Assembly: GCA_022510925.1 (NCBI GenBank)
Contig: JAFLSO010000001.1
Coordinates: forward strand, 62,001 to 126,000
Reading direction: 5' to 3'
Origin: Treponema sp.
Lineage (GTDB): Bacteria; Spirochaetota; Spirochaetia; Treponematales; Treponemataceae
DNA length: 64,000 bases
Shown here: piece after piece, positions 26,892 to 34,686 of the stretch
Layout of the letters: each line of letters opens with the position of its first letter
Position numbering within the stretch: position 1 is the first letter of the stretch
Made by a program: the position numbers and the translations under genes
Notes under the pieces: generated by a model
What the model saw: only the letters and a program-made list of their open reading frames with translations
Told to the model about the DNA's origin: nothing
The model's database searches: none

Positions 26892-27655
26892 ATGAAAAGA
26901 ATTCATAAGGCAACAATGGTCCTGGCAGGCGCGCTTCTGCTGGGAACGGGCCTGTTCACGGCATGTCCGAACGACCCCGGAAAGGATAATACCCCCCCCA
27001 GGTAAGTGACGGAGAGGGCGATACCGAGGAGGAAGAAGAGGAAAATACCTCGTCGGAGTGGACAGAACATACTGGGGGCTGGAAAGATGTAGGTGCATTT
27101 TCGTTTTATGTAGAAAATGGGGCACAAATCTCATATAAAGGTGGAGCCGAGTTAAACGATTTTATATTTAAGGTTGACAAGTCAAATTTTAGCGAGTGGG
27201 GACTGCAAGTACGGACAAAATCTTTTGAAACTGAAGTTGGGAAAGATTATAAGTTCGTAGTGGAGTATACCACTGATAACGACGAGGCGAATCCATTTTT
27301 AACAAAACTTGAGTCCGGTGAAGACAATGCCCATATGGATGGCACTGAGATAAAGGGAGAGCCTAATGACAGTAATAATACAGATTATAAACTTAAATAT
27401 GGACTCAACACTGTAGAAATCCCGTTCACGGCAAATGCAACACTTACAAATGTATTTTTCCGTCTAAGTTATGTAAAAGTCGGAACAACATTTGAATTCA
27501 ACAAAGTGGAGCTTATTTCTGTAGAAGGTGATGGCGATGACGACGAGACGCCCGCCGAGCCGGAACCGGGCGAAGAAGATGAAGACGATGGTGATGACGA
27601 TGACGACGAGCAGTCCACCGGTCAGGAACCGAACGGAGATAACGATGGCGAATAA
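26892..27655 (+). pseudogene. Lipoprotein gene interrupted at a C8 run, possibly phase-variable
   Basis: ATG 26892 with AAGGAGG five bases upstream encodes a lipoprotein signal (MKRIHKATMVLAGALLLGTG, lipobox FTAC) and stops at TAA 27003-27005 after 37 codons. The frame breaks at eight consecutive C (26992-26999). With nine C the frame would continue without a stop to 27655, giving about 254 residues: an acidic linker, a region of about 120 residues resembling a carbohydrate-binding jelly roll (ISYKGGAELNDFIF, LNTVEIPFTANATLTN, FEFNKVELISVEG), and a very acidic Asp/Glu-rich tail. The long intact frame suggests a slippage switch or sequencing error rather than old decay. The gene is visibly AT-richer than its neighbours, a sign of possible transfer. 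Confidence 0.7.
26992..26999 (+). repeat. Homopolymeric C8 tract
   Basis: Eight C in a row at the frameshift point of the lipoprotein gene, 33 codons after its start. Changing the count to nine restores the frame. Confidence 0.9.
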
Positions 27656-27693
27656 GCCGCCGGCTAAGTCTGCTGGGCGCTGATCGCCTGCAC

Positions 27694-27728
27694 ACGGCAC
27701 TTCCCCTGCGGAGGTGCCGTTTTTTTTG
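27694..27728 (+). terminator. Terminator of the lipoprotein gene
   Basis: ACGGCACTTCC (27694-27704) pairs with GGAGGTGCCGT (27710-27720), one G-T pair, followed by eight T. Confidence 0.85.
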
Positions 27729-27762
27729 TGCCTGCCGTCCGCGTCAGGGCCCCGCGCAGGGT

Positions 27763-29094
27763 TCATTCTTTTGCGAACAGCTCTTTTATGAGGGCGTTTA
27801 TGCTTTCCGCGGTGCCGGGGCCTATCAGCTCCCTGAATCCCAGGTCCGCGGCCGTTTTCTCACGCTGCTTAAGCTTTGTGACAGGGCGTATCTCTCCCGC
27901 CAGGCTCAGCTCTCCCACCACCGCCGTTTTCTCAGGAAGCGCTATGTCTGTGCGCGCCGAGTACAGCGCGGCGGCCAGCGCGGCGTCTATGGCGCTCTCC
28001 GTAAGCCTCACCCCGCCCGCCACGTTTATGTACAGGTCCTGGTCGCTGAACTTTATGCCCGCGCGCTTCTCCAGTACCGCCGCTATCCTGCTTACCCGCG
28101 CGCCGTCCACCCTGTCTGAGTAGACCCTGTTCACGGCGGCCTTTGCCGGAACGGTGAGCGCCTGAATCTCCACCACAAAGACCCTGCTCCCCTCGAACAC
28201 GGGGACGCACGCTATGCCCGCTGGGGTGCCGCCTGTCCTCCGCGTAAGGAAAAGGGCGCTGGGGTCCTTTACGCATTTAAGCCCGTCAGCCTCCATCTCA
28301 AAGATGCCCAGCTCGTCCACGCTCCCGAACCTGTTTTTCTGCGCGCGCAGGAACCTTACCTCGTCATTCGAGCGCTCGAACGAAAGCACTGTGTCCACCA
28401 TGTGCTCCAGACTTTTGGGGCCCGCTATGTTTCCGTCCTTTGTAACGTGGGCGGTCATCAGCAGTACCGAATCCCGCTCCTTCACCCATCCTATGAGCTC
28501 GTTCGCGCAGTATTTAAGCTGGCTTATGGTGCCGGGGATTATTCCCGCCTGCACGGAATGCACGGTCTGTATGGAGTCTATTATCACTACCGCGGGGCTC
28601 AGCGCATCCAGCGCGTCCAGTATGTCTTCCAGGCGCGGCGTGCACAGCATCTCTATGCTGTCTGCGCTAAGCTTAAGGCGGGCCGCCCTGCCTTTTATCT
28701 GCGACGCGCTCTCCTCCCCCGAGACATAAAGGACTTTTCCCCCTTTAATGGACGCGGCGGCTTGTATGAGGAGCGTGCTTTTTCCTATACCGGGCTCGCC
28801 TCCTATCAGAATGGCGCTGCGCTTTGTGGCGCCGCCTCCCAGAACCCTGTCAAATTCGACTATTCCTGTGGAAATCCTGCCCTCGTCCTGAATGACCACT
28901 TTGCCCATGGGCACCGGCTTTATCCTTAGGGACGCTCCGCCAGCGCCTGTGCGCGGAGACGTCTGGTTGGGGTCCGTAATGTACTCCTCCAGGGAATTCC
29001 ATTCGCCGCACTGAGGGCATTTCCCCAGCCATCCGGGCTGAGTGTAGCCGCAGTTAGAGCATTTGTATGCCACGGTGACTTTTTTGCCAGCCAT
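27763..29094 (-). CDS. radA: DNA repair protein RadA
   Basis: RadA/Sms, 443 residues, a RecA-like ATPase that promotes branch migration during recombination repair. It has the N-terminal zinc ribbon (CSNCGYTQPGWLGKCPQC), Walker A GGEPGIGKST, the RadA-specific KNRFG motif (AQKNRFGSVDELGIFEM) and a C-terminal Lon-protease-like domain (from about 330). Length is near the family's usual 450. GGGAGA precedes the ATG. It is convergent with the lipoprotein gene and its stop lies about 35 bases from that gene's terminator. Confidence 0.96.
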   Translation of the reverse strand: MAGKKVTVAYKCSNCGYTQPGWLGKCPQCGEWNSLEEYITDPNQTSPRTGAGGASLRIKPVPMGKVVIQDEGRISTGIVEFDRVLGGGATKRSAILIGGEPGIGKSTLLIQAAASIKGGKVLYVSGEESASQIKGRAARLKLSADSIEMLCTPRLEDILDALDALSPAVVIIDSIQTVHSVQAGIIPGTISQLKYCANELIGWVKERDSVLLMTAHVTKDGNIAGPKSLEHMVDTVLSFERSNDEVRFLRAQKNRFGSVDELGIFEMEADGLKCVKDPSALFLTRRTGGTPAGIACVPVFEGSRVFVVEIQALTVPAKAAVNRVYSDRVDGARVSRIAAVLEKRAGIKFSDQDLYINVAGGVRLTESAIDAALAAALYSARTDIALPEKTAVVGELSLAGEIRPVTKLKQREKTAADLGFRELIGPGTAESINALIKELFAKE

Positions 29095-29129
29095 TTAAAA
29101 TCTCCCGTATTAAAGCGGCGCCGCAGCGC

Positions 29130-29498
29130 TCAGAATGATGTGGCGTCCAGCTCTCCGGGGCCGCCCTCTATGCGTATGAAAACGTCGTTCGGAAGGCATG
29201 CCCGCCAGTCGTTGGCGCGGAAAACCGGGCCGCCCTGCACGCAGGTTTTGTTGGGGCACGGCGAGTCCTCAAAGAACGCCTTCCCGTCCCTGACCTGTAT
29301 CACGGACTCTCCCAGTGCTCCCGGAACGCGGTAAGTCCCGTCGCTGCGCATGGAATAAACCATCTCCGTGCCCCCGCTCATTATAATAAGTCTCGGGCTG
29401 CTGCTTTTACCACTCCTGAGCCGAAAAAAGCTTAAAAAAACCGCCAGAGCGAAAACCGCCAGTATGATTATGTCCGCCCTGCGCACGGAAAGTCCCAT
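29130..29498 (-). CDS. NusG domain II-containing membrane protein
   Basis: A 122-residue protein with one N-terminal transmembrane helix (ADIIILAVFALAVFLSFFRL) followed by a NusG_II domain: a beta-rich core with VIQVRDGKAFFEDSPCPNKT, a CxxxxC pair (CPNKTC) and RACLPNDVFIRIEG. The family is common in Firmicutes and spirochaetes and of unknown function; it is unrelated in role to the NusG at 31.4 kb. It lies 35 bases upstream of radA. A weak promoter with a 6-base gap to ATG is possible (TTGCAA, 17 bases, CAAACT). Confidence 0.85.
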   Translation of the reverse strand: MGLSVRRADIIILAVFALAVFLSFFRLRSGKSSSPRLIIMSGGTEMVYSMRSDGTYRVPGALGESVIQVRDGKAFFEDSPCPNKTCVQGGPVFRANDWRACLPNDVFIRIEGGPGELDATSF

Positions 29499-29634
29499 GC
29501 CCGTAGTTTGCGATAAAAGCGGAGTTTTTGCAAGACAATCCCCGGTCCAGTAGCGCGGAAGGCCGAATCCTTGCCCCGGGCGCCGTATCCCCGGGATTAT
29601 TCTGCATAACTTTTGAATAAACCTTAAAATTTAC

Positions 29635-29663
29635 TTGACAGATTCTGATGCTAGGACTATTAT
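29635..29663 (+). promoter_or_regulatory. Promoter of cysE
   Basis: Consensus TTGACA (29635-29640), a 17-base spacer and TATTAT (29658-29663). Predicted transcription starts near 29670, giving a leader of about 107 bases. Confidence 0.8.
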
Positions 29664-29668
29664 AGAGA

Positions 29669-29753
29669 CAGCTTGTAATAAGCTGATAAACTCTCTCCGA
29701 TGCCCTGGAAACGGGGCGCTTAGGCTGCCAGGTTGTGTTACAGTTTGGCAGCC
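29669..29753 (+). promoter_or_regulatory. Structured 5' leader of cysE, candidate attenuator or riboswitch
   Basis: Three stems: CAGCTT/AAGCTG (29669-29674 and 29680-29685), GCCC/GGGC (29702-29705 and 29714-29717, loop TGGAAACG) and GGCTGCCA/TGGCAGCC (29723-29730 and 29746-29753), the last followed by a T-rich stretch and the start codon. CCTGG at 29704-29708 can instead pair with CCAGG at 29728-29732, which would open the third stem. I could not match a known riboswitch class. Confidence 0.45.
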
Positions 29754-29775
29754 TATTCTTTAAAAAGGCGCGGCT

Positions 29776-30633
29776 ATGAATTCCATGGACAATTCTGTAG
29801 AAAGAATTTTAGAGTCATATCAGAGATACGGCGGGATAAACCTGGAGGAAAGCTCGAATTTCCCCAACTCCGAGAATGTCATTAAGGTCCTCAAAGACGT
29901 TCAGAGCCTCATTTTCCCGGGATATTTTATAGCGGAGGCCCTGGATGCCCAGACGCTGCGCTTTGTCACGGGAGAGCGCGTGAACCGCATAGTGTCCGTC
30001 CTCACGCGCGAGATTCAGAAGGCGCTCGTTTATGTGGTTAAGGACTCCGCCGTGGAAAAGTCTCACTGCTTCTCACTGGCAGAGAAAACCGCCGTCTCTC
30101 TCATAGATGAGATTCCTGAGATAAGGCGCAAGGTGGGGCTGGACGTGCAGGCCGCCTACGAGGGGGATCCCGCCGCAAAGTCCACGGAGGAGGTGACGGT
30201 GTCATATCCGGGGCTTGAGGCCATAGTGGTTTACCGCGTGGCGCACTTCCTGGAAAGGAACGGAGTCCCGGTGATTCCCCGCATAATGACGGAGTATGCC
30301 CACAGCAAGACCGGCATAGACATAAATCCCGGCGCTAAGATAGGAGAGAGTTTTTTCATAGACCACGGCACAGGAGTTGTCATAGGTGAGACATGCGTCA
30401 TAGGCAACAACGTCAAGATATACCAGGGAGTGACTTTGGGCGCGCTCAGCGTAAAGAAGGAGCTCATGAACAAAAAGCGCCATCCCACCATAGAGGACAA
30501 CGTGACCATCTACGCGAACGCCACTATTCTGGGCGGCGAGACCGTAATCGGCAGGGACTGCGTCATAGGCGGAAACACATGGGTCACAAAATCCGTGCCG
30601 CCGGGGACTACGCTCACACAGTCCGGCTCATGA
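29776..30633 (+). CDS. cysE: Serine O-acetyltransferase
   Basis: A 285-residue serine acetyltransferase of the long EpsC/SATase type that makes O-acetylserine for cysteine synthesis. N-terminal helical domain (about 1-170), then the left-handed beta-helix: [20 protein letters not shown], the catalytic His in [26 protein letters not shown], and the hexapeptide [21 protein letters not shown]. The leader is structured, so cysteine or a related metabolite may control it, an inference. A weak Shine-Dalgarno precedes the ATG. Confidence 0.93.
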   Translation: MNSMDNSVERILESYQRYGGINLEESSNFPNSENVIKVLKDVQSLIFPGYFIAEALDAQTLRFVTGERVNRIVSVLTREIQKALVYVVKDSAVEKSHCFSLAEKTAVSLIDEIPEIRRKVGLDVQAAYEGDPAAKSTEEVTVSYPGLEAIVVYRVAHFLERNGVPVIPRIMTEYAHSKTGIDINPGAKIGESFFIDHGTGVVIGETCVIGNNVKIYQGVTLGALSVKKELMNKKRHPTIEDNVTIYANATILGGETVIGRDCVIGGNTWVTKSVPPGTTLTQSGS

Positions 30634-30702
30634 GGGCATTCTCCGGCCGGATTTTCCTGCGCGCGGCATGCCTGAATTTTCCAAAAAATCGCCCTACTTG
30701 CC

Positions 30703-30731
30703 TTGACACATTTTTTTTATTTCGATATAGT
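30703..30731 (+). promoter_or_regulatory. Promoter of the tRNA-Thr / rpmG / nusG unit
   Basis: TTGACA (30703-30708), a 17-base spacer with T8, then TATAGT (30726-30731). A near-consensus promoter that could drive the whole 30.7-42.7 kb unit. Confidence 0.8.
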
Positions 30732-30749
30732 TGCCAAACGACTATACCC

Positions 30750-30822
30750 GCTCTTGTAGCTCAGTCGGTAGAGCACATCGTTGGTAACGATGAGGTCAGC
30801 GGTCCGATTCCGCTCGGGAGCT
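30750..30822 (+). tRNA. tRNA-Thr (GGT)
   Basis: Cloverleaf with acceptor GCTCTTG/CGGGAGC, anticodon stem CATCG/CGATG, loop TTGGTAA (anticodon GGT, reading ACC), discriminator T. It is first in a transcript with rpmG. Confidence 0.95.
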
Positions 30823-30844
30823 TTATCTGTTTAAGGAGTAAAAG

Positions 30845-31021
30845 ATGGCAAGCAAGAAAAAGACTGCTGTAGAGATAATCGCGCTGCAGTGCCCGGAATG
30901 CAAGCAGAAAAACTATACCACTTACAAGAACCGCAAGAACATAACCGGCAAGCTGGAAAAGAGCAAGTATTGTCCGTTCTGCCGCAAAGCCACGGTGCAT
31001 AAAGAGACTAAAGTAAAATAA
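30845..31021 (+). CDS. rpmG: Ribosomal protein L33, zinc form
   Basis: L33 of the 50S subunit, 58 residues. [20 protein letters not shown] is followed by [13 protein letters not shown], giving the two CxxC pairs of the zinc-binding C+ form. AAGGAG lies 8 bases before the ATG. It lies between tRNA-Thr and tRNA-Trp, a common arrangement at the head of the secE-nusG operon. Confidence 0.96.
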   Translation: MASKKKTAVEIIALQCPECKQKNYTTYKNRKNITGKLEKSKYCPFCRKATVHKETKVK

Positions 31022-31068
31022 ACCAGCGAAAGGAGCCTTCTTGTTCGCAGGAAGGCTTTAAATATTTT

Positions 31069-31141
31069 AGGTCAGTAGCTCAGCTGGTAGAGTCCCGGTC
31101 TCCAAAACCGGTTGTCGCGGGTTCGAGTCCTGCCTGGCCTG
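31069..31141 (+). tRNA. tRNA-Trp (CCA)
   Basis: Cloverleaf with acceptor AGGTCAG/CTGGCCT, anticodon stem CCGGT/ACCGG and loop CTCCAAA (anticodon CCA), T loop GTTCGAG, discriminator G. It lies between rpmG and secE. Confidence 0.95.
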
Positions 31142-31174
31142 TAAAGCCTTAAATCAGTTTTTTAGGGGATGAGG

Positions 31175-31354
31175 ATGAAAAAGTTTTTTCAGTTTTGCAA
31201 AGAATGCGTGGGAGAGCTTAAAAAGGTAAGTTGGCCTTCACGTGCCGAGGTTCTCTCATCCGTAAAAGTTGTTTTTATTTCCACTATCGTTGTCGCTGTA
31301 GTCCTTGGTTTGCTGGACTGGGTGTTCACCCAGGGCCTGCGCATGATTTTTTAG
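31175..31354 (+). CDS. secE: Preprotein translocase subunit SecE
   Basis: Short single-helix SecE of 59 residues, part of SecYEG. ELKKVSWPSRAEVLSSVKVV is the conserved amphipathic segment, followed by one transmembrane helix. ATG 31175 is preferred to 31169 because AGGGG then has normal spacing. It starts a block of two with nusG 14 bases downstream. Confidence 0.93.
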   Translation: MKKFFQFCKECVGELKKVSWPSRAEVLSSVKVVFISTIVVAVVLGLLDWVFTQGLRMIF

Positions 31355-31368
31355 AATAGGTAGAGCAG

Positions 31369-31926
31369 ATGGCTAAAAGCTGGTACATTCTTCAGACATT
31401 CTCAGGTTATGAACAGAAGGTTGAGCGCGAGATACGCCAGCGTTTAGAGGTGGGCGATATAGATTCTTCTGTTCTCACTGACGTAAAAGTTCCCATGGAA
31501 GAGGTTGTGGAGATACGCAACGGCAAGAAGCATTCCCGCAACAATAAGATTCTTCCCGGCTATATAATGCTGGAGATGGATTTGCCGCAGCTTGGCTGGA
31601 AGACCACGTGCAACTCCGTGCGCCGCATTCAGGGCGTGAACGGATTCGTGGGAACGTCTCCCATGGAGCGCCCCAGGCCTATCTCCACGGAGGAGGCCAA
31701 GAATCTTCTGCAGGTCGCGGGAGAGATTAAGGGCGAGAAGCAGGTCCGCGTGAAGCAGAGCTTTGAGATCGGCGAGACCGTCAAGATTACTGACGGCCCG
31801 TTCGCCACGTTCAGCGGCTCCATAGAGGACATCAACGCCGAGAAGAACAAGCTCCGTGTGAGCGTGCAGATTTTTGGCCGCGCCACTCCCGTGGAGGTGG
31901 ATGTCCTCCAGGTGGAGAAAATCTAG
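31369..31926 (+). CDS. nusG: Transcription antitermination/elongation factor NusG
   Basis: NusG, 185 residues. N-terminal NGN domain opens KSWYILQTFSGYEQKVEREI and contains LPGYIMLEM; the C-terminal KOW motif is visible as VKITDGPFATFSGSIEDINA. It binds RNA polymerase clamp and links it to Rho or S10. The sequence between nusG and rplK is folded (see the next entries). Confidence 0.97.
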   Translation: MAKSWYILQTFSGYEQKVEREIRQRLEVGDIDSSVLTDVKVPMEEVVEIRNGKKHSRNNKILPGYIMLEMDLPQLGWKTTCNSVRRIQGVNGFVGTSPMERPRPISTEEAKNLLQVAGEIKGEKQVRVKQSFEIGETVKITDGPFATFSGSIEDINAEKNKLRVSVQIFGRATPVEVDVLQVEKI

Positions 31927-31969
31927 CGGCTGGCGGCCGGGGCTTCGGTTCCGTCCGCTGATGTTTTTT
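31925..31969 (+). terminator. Possible partial terminator after nusG
   Basis: AGCGG (31925-31929) pairs with CCGCT (31956-31960), inner GGGGC/GTTCC around a TTCG loop, followed by gatgTTTTTT. It could thin transcription into rplK. The stem is imperfect. Confidence 0.4.
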
Positions 31970-31981
31970 GAAAGTTTTAGC

Positions 31982-32057
31982 TGTCCTGCGTGCCCATGCG
32001 CTCAGGACGGCTTGCTTTATTTGGGAGAGGCGCAGGTCCGTCGGACAAAGGCGCCTC
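31982..32057 (+). promoter_or_regulatory. Structured leader of rplKA
   Basis: Two more stems in the 197-base gap: GTCCTG/CAGGAC around 31983-32008, and GAGGCGC/GCGCCTC (32027-32033 and 32051-32057) with an inner GTC/GAC. In E. coli L1 represses rplKA through such a leader; a matching L1 site was not proved here. No convincing promoter was seen. Confidence 0.4.
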
Positions 32058-32123
32058 GCTAGGAATGGGGCTGTCTGAAAAGACGCATGCTTCCCATATC
32101 CACACCATGTAAGGAGATTTATT

Positions 32124-32558
32124 ATGGCTACAAAAAAGGTTACGGCTGTCATTAAGTTGCAGTGCCCTGCCGGCGCTGCTACTCCGGCCCCGCCGATTGG
32201 CCCCGCTCTTGGACCTCATGGCGTCTCTGCGCCTAAGTTCGTGCAGGAATTCAATGACCGCACCAAGAGCATGGAGAAGGGACTCATAATCCCTGTCGTT
32301 ATCACTGTCTATCAGGACAAATCCTACTCGTTTATCCTCAAGACCCCTCCTGCCGCCGTTCTTATCAAAAAGGCTGTCGGAATACAGAAGGGTGCGGCTA
32401 ATCCGCTCCGCGACAAAGTGGGGAAGCTCTCCGCAAAGGCGCTTGAGGAAATCGCCACCCAGAAGCTGCCGGACCTTAACGCCTATGACGTTGAGGCCGC
32501 GAAGAAAATTATCGCCGGTACTGCCCGCAGCATGGGCGTAGAAGTGGAGGCCAACTAA
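32124..32558 (+). CDS. rplK: Ribosomal protein L11
   Basis: L11, 144 residues, forms the GTPase-associated centre with L10 and 23S r[22 protein letters not shown] is the proline-rich loop where thiopeptides bind and is intact. AAGGAGA precedes the ATG. The stop overlaps the rplA start (TAATG). Confidence 0.97.
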   Translation: MATKKVTAVIKLQCPAGAATPAPPIGPALGPHGVSAPKFVQEFNDRTKSMEKGLIIPVVITVYQDKSYSFILKTPPAAVLIKKAVGIQKGAANPLRDKVGKLSAKALEEIATQKLPDLNAYDVEAAKKIIAGTARSMGVEVEAN

Positions 32559-33238
32559 TGAAGCACGGAAAAAAATACCGCGACTCGCTTAAAAAGTACG
32601 ATGCCGCCAAAAAATATGAGATCGCCGAGGCCTGCAAATTAGTCAAGGATTTGCACTACGCCAAATTCGATGAGACGGTGGAGCTTTCTGTGAAAGTCAA
32701 GCTTGAGAAGAATCAGACCGTCCGCGACACACTGGTGTTCCCCCATCAGTTTACCGCCGAGAAGCGCGTGCTTGTTTTCTGCAAGGAGGAGCGCGTGCAG
32801 GAGGCTCTGGCCGCCGGCGCCACTTATGCGGGAGACGCGGAGTACATAGAGAAAGTGAAGGGCGGCTGGACTGATTTTGACATTGCCGTGGCTACCCCCG
32901 ACATGATGAAGGACGTGGGCCGTCTGGGTATGGTTCTGGGCCGCAAGGGTCTCATGCCCAACCCCAAGACAGGAACCGTCACGAACGACATAGCGAACGC
33001 TATAAGCGAGCTTAAGAAAGGACGCACGGAATTCCGCGCTGACAAGACCGGCGTGGTCCACATTCCCGTGGGGAAAGTCTCCATGGACGAGAAGGACACC
33101 GCCGAGAACATCGCCGTGTTCCTGGCAGAGCTTAACCGCAAGAAGCCCCAGGATGCCAAAAGCGGTTTTGTCCGCTCAGTATCCGTAAGCTCCACGATGG
33201 GACCCGGCGTTTGGATCGACTATAAGGAGGAAGTGTAA
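32558..33238 (+). CDS. rplA: Ribosomal protein L1
   Basis: L1, 226 residues, forms the mobile L1 stalk at the E site. KYDAAKKYEIAEACKLVK opens the protein and VLGRKGLMPNPKTGTV is the signature. Overlaps rplK and rplJ by single-base TAATG junctions, so the three are translationally coupled. Confidence 0.97.
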   Translation: MKHGKKYRDSLKKYDAAKKYEIAEACKLVKDLHYAKFDETVELSVKVKLEKNQTVRDTLVFPHQFTAEKRVLVFCKEERVQEALAAGATYAGDAEYIEKVKGGWTDFDIAVATPDMMKDVGRLGMVLGRKGLMPNPKTGTVTNDIANAISELKKGRTEFRADKTGVVHIPVGKVSMDEKDTAENIAVFLAELNRKKPQDAKSGFVRSVSVSSTMGPGVWIDYKEEV

Positions 33239-33831
33239 TGGCTATAAGGGCGAAAAAACTCCAGCCGGCTAAGACCGCCGCCATAGAAGAGACAAAGCAG
33301 ATTCTTGGCGAGTACAAGAATTACATCTTTGTGGACTACCGCGGCCTTACCGTGGAGCAGATTACCAGGCTCCGCGACAAGCTCCGTGAGCAGGACGCGC
33401 AGCTCAAGGTGTTCAAGAACAACTTCGCGCGCGTGGCGTTCGGTGACATGAAAGTGGAGGCCGTTAACGACTATCTTTCAGGACCCACCGCCATCGCTCT
33501 TGTTAAGGACGAGGCGAACGAGTCCGCCAAGATTCTGTTTGACTTCGCGAAAGACGCGCCTACCCTGGTGGTGAAGGGCGCTCTGCTTGACAACGAGATT
33601 TATGACTCCGCCAAGATAGAGGCGTTCTCAAAGCTTCCCGGCAAGAAGCAGCTTATCGCCATGCTTATGTCCGCAATCAACGGACCCGCGCGCAAACTTG
33701 CGGGCACATTGCAGGCTTACGTGGAGAAGCTTGAGAAAGAGGGACCTGCGGCCGCACCGTCAGCTGAGGCCCCTGCCGCGGAATCCGCTCCTGCGGAGGC
33801 CGCCCCTGCTGAGGCTCCTGCCGCAGAGTAG
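33238..33831 (+). CDS. rplJ: Ribosomal protein L10 with A/P/E-rich tail
   Basis: L10, 197 residues, the base of the L7/L12 stalk. The conserved body ends near residue 166 (AGTLQAYVEKLEKEG); about 30 residues of Ala, Pro and Glu follow (EAPAAESAPAEAAPAEAPAAE), making it longer than the usual 165-175. The tail lies just after the helix that binds L7/L12. The usual L10 leader is absent because rplJ overlaps rplA. Confidence 0.96.
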   Translation: MAIRAKKLQPAKTAAIEETKQILGEYKNYIFVDYRGLTVEQITRLRDKLREQDAQLKVFKNNFARVAFGDMKVEAVNDYLSGPTAIALVKDEANESAKILFDFAKDAPTLVVKGALLDNEIYDSAKIEAFSKLPGKKQLIAMLMSAINGPARKLAGTLQAYVEKLEKEGPAAAPSAEAPAAESAPAEAAPAEAPAAE

Positions 33832-34059
33832 AGCGGCGCAGAGTTCGGAATGTGGCCGCACGTCGGCCGCGTCCGTATGAAATTAAGCTTCCGGTGGTTT
33901 TACAACCGCCTGGGCCCACGGTTAGGCTTCTATGTGCTGATTACTATCCGTGGAAATAAAACTGGATGGGGAACAAAAGTTTCTGTATGTAACTTTCCGC
34001 ACCAGTACAAGGCATCTTAAACAGATGTACCCATCAGAAAGATGGAGGAGAAGACAATT
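33832..34059 (+). other. rplJ-rplL intergenic region, 228 bases
   Basis: No ORF is supported. It contains GGCCG/CGGCC (around 33852-33866) and CGGTGGTT/AACCGCC (around 33891-33908) stems. As rplJ has no leader of its own, control of L10/L12 might act here. I saw no convincing promoter. Confidence 0.4.
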
Positions 34060-34431
34060 ATGGCACTTTCAAATGACGAGATTCTTGAGGCAATCGCAAA
34101 CATGACCGTTCAGCAGGCCGCTGACCTGGTTAAGGCGATGGAGGAAAAATTCGGTGTGTCCGCCGCGGCTCCTGTAGCTGTGGCCGCCGGTCCTGCCGCT
34201 GCCGCCGCTGAGGAGCAGACGGAGTTCACCGTTACTCTTGACGGATTTGACGCCGCCGCTAAAATCGCGGTCATCAAGGCTGTGCGCGTGGTTACCGGAC
34301 TTGGTCTGGGCGAGGCTAAGGCTCTTGTTGAGGGCGCTCCCAAGACTTTGGCCGAGAACGTGTCCAAGGCTGATGCGGACAAAATCATCGCTGACATCAC
34401 CGCCGCCGGTGGTAAGGCCAGCAAAAAATAA
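34060..34431 (+). CDS. rplL: Ribosomal protein L7/L12
   Basis: L7/L12, 123 residues, multimeric stalk protein that recruits EF-Tu and EF-G. N-terminal dimerisation domain ([19 protein letters not shown]), Ala-rich hinge, C-terminal factor-binding domain ([20 protein letters not shown]). ATG 34060 is chosen over 34042 because GGAGGAG lies between them at proper spacing and the family starts at MA(L). Confidence 0.97.
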   Translation: MALSNDEILEAIANMTVQQAADLVKAMEEKFGVSAAAPVAVAAGPAAAAAEEQTEFTVTLDGFDAAAKIAVIKAVRVVTGLGLGEAKALVEGAPKTLAENVSKADADKIIADITAAGGKASKK

Positions 34432-34686
34432 AATAAAAACCGATTTTTGCTTTGACAGTGAGCTTCGCAAGGTGTTCCGGACGCGGAATGCCGGGCGAGG
34501 CTTTAGCCGTCTACAGGGCTTTTTCTGTGGAATTATCGGAGCTGAACATCCGAGGGGCAGAGATGGAATCCGTCTGCTCCAAAAGGTTTCTGAATCTCGT
34601 GCTGAGCGGGAAATTCTCTTGTCAAGCGTTTTTCTTTTGCTTGTAGCGGTTTCAGAAAAACCTGTTTACCCACCTAAGAGGAAAAA
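34432..34686 (+). other. rplL-rpoB intergenic region, 255 bases
   Basis: No gene is supported. In other bacteria this gap holds an attenuator or an RNase III site. A weak promoter-like pair is TTGTCA (34619-34624), 17 bases, TGTAGC. A 64-codon frame at 34452 has no Shine-Dalgarno and no family signal and was not accepted. Confidence 0.35.

Noticed and set aside
26862..27134. Minus-strand frames across the lipoprotein region
   Set aside because: They have no family match and are antisense to the plausible lipoprotein reading frame.
29500..29528. Leaderless promoter for the NusG_II gene
   Set aside because: The -35 and spacing fit (TTGCAA, 17 bases) but the -10 (CAAACT) is poor, so it is mentioned only in the gene entry.
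34452..34646. A 64-codon frame between rplL and rpoB
   Set aside because: It has no ribosome-binding site and no recognisable domain; it is probably a chance frame.
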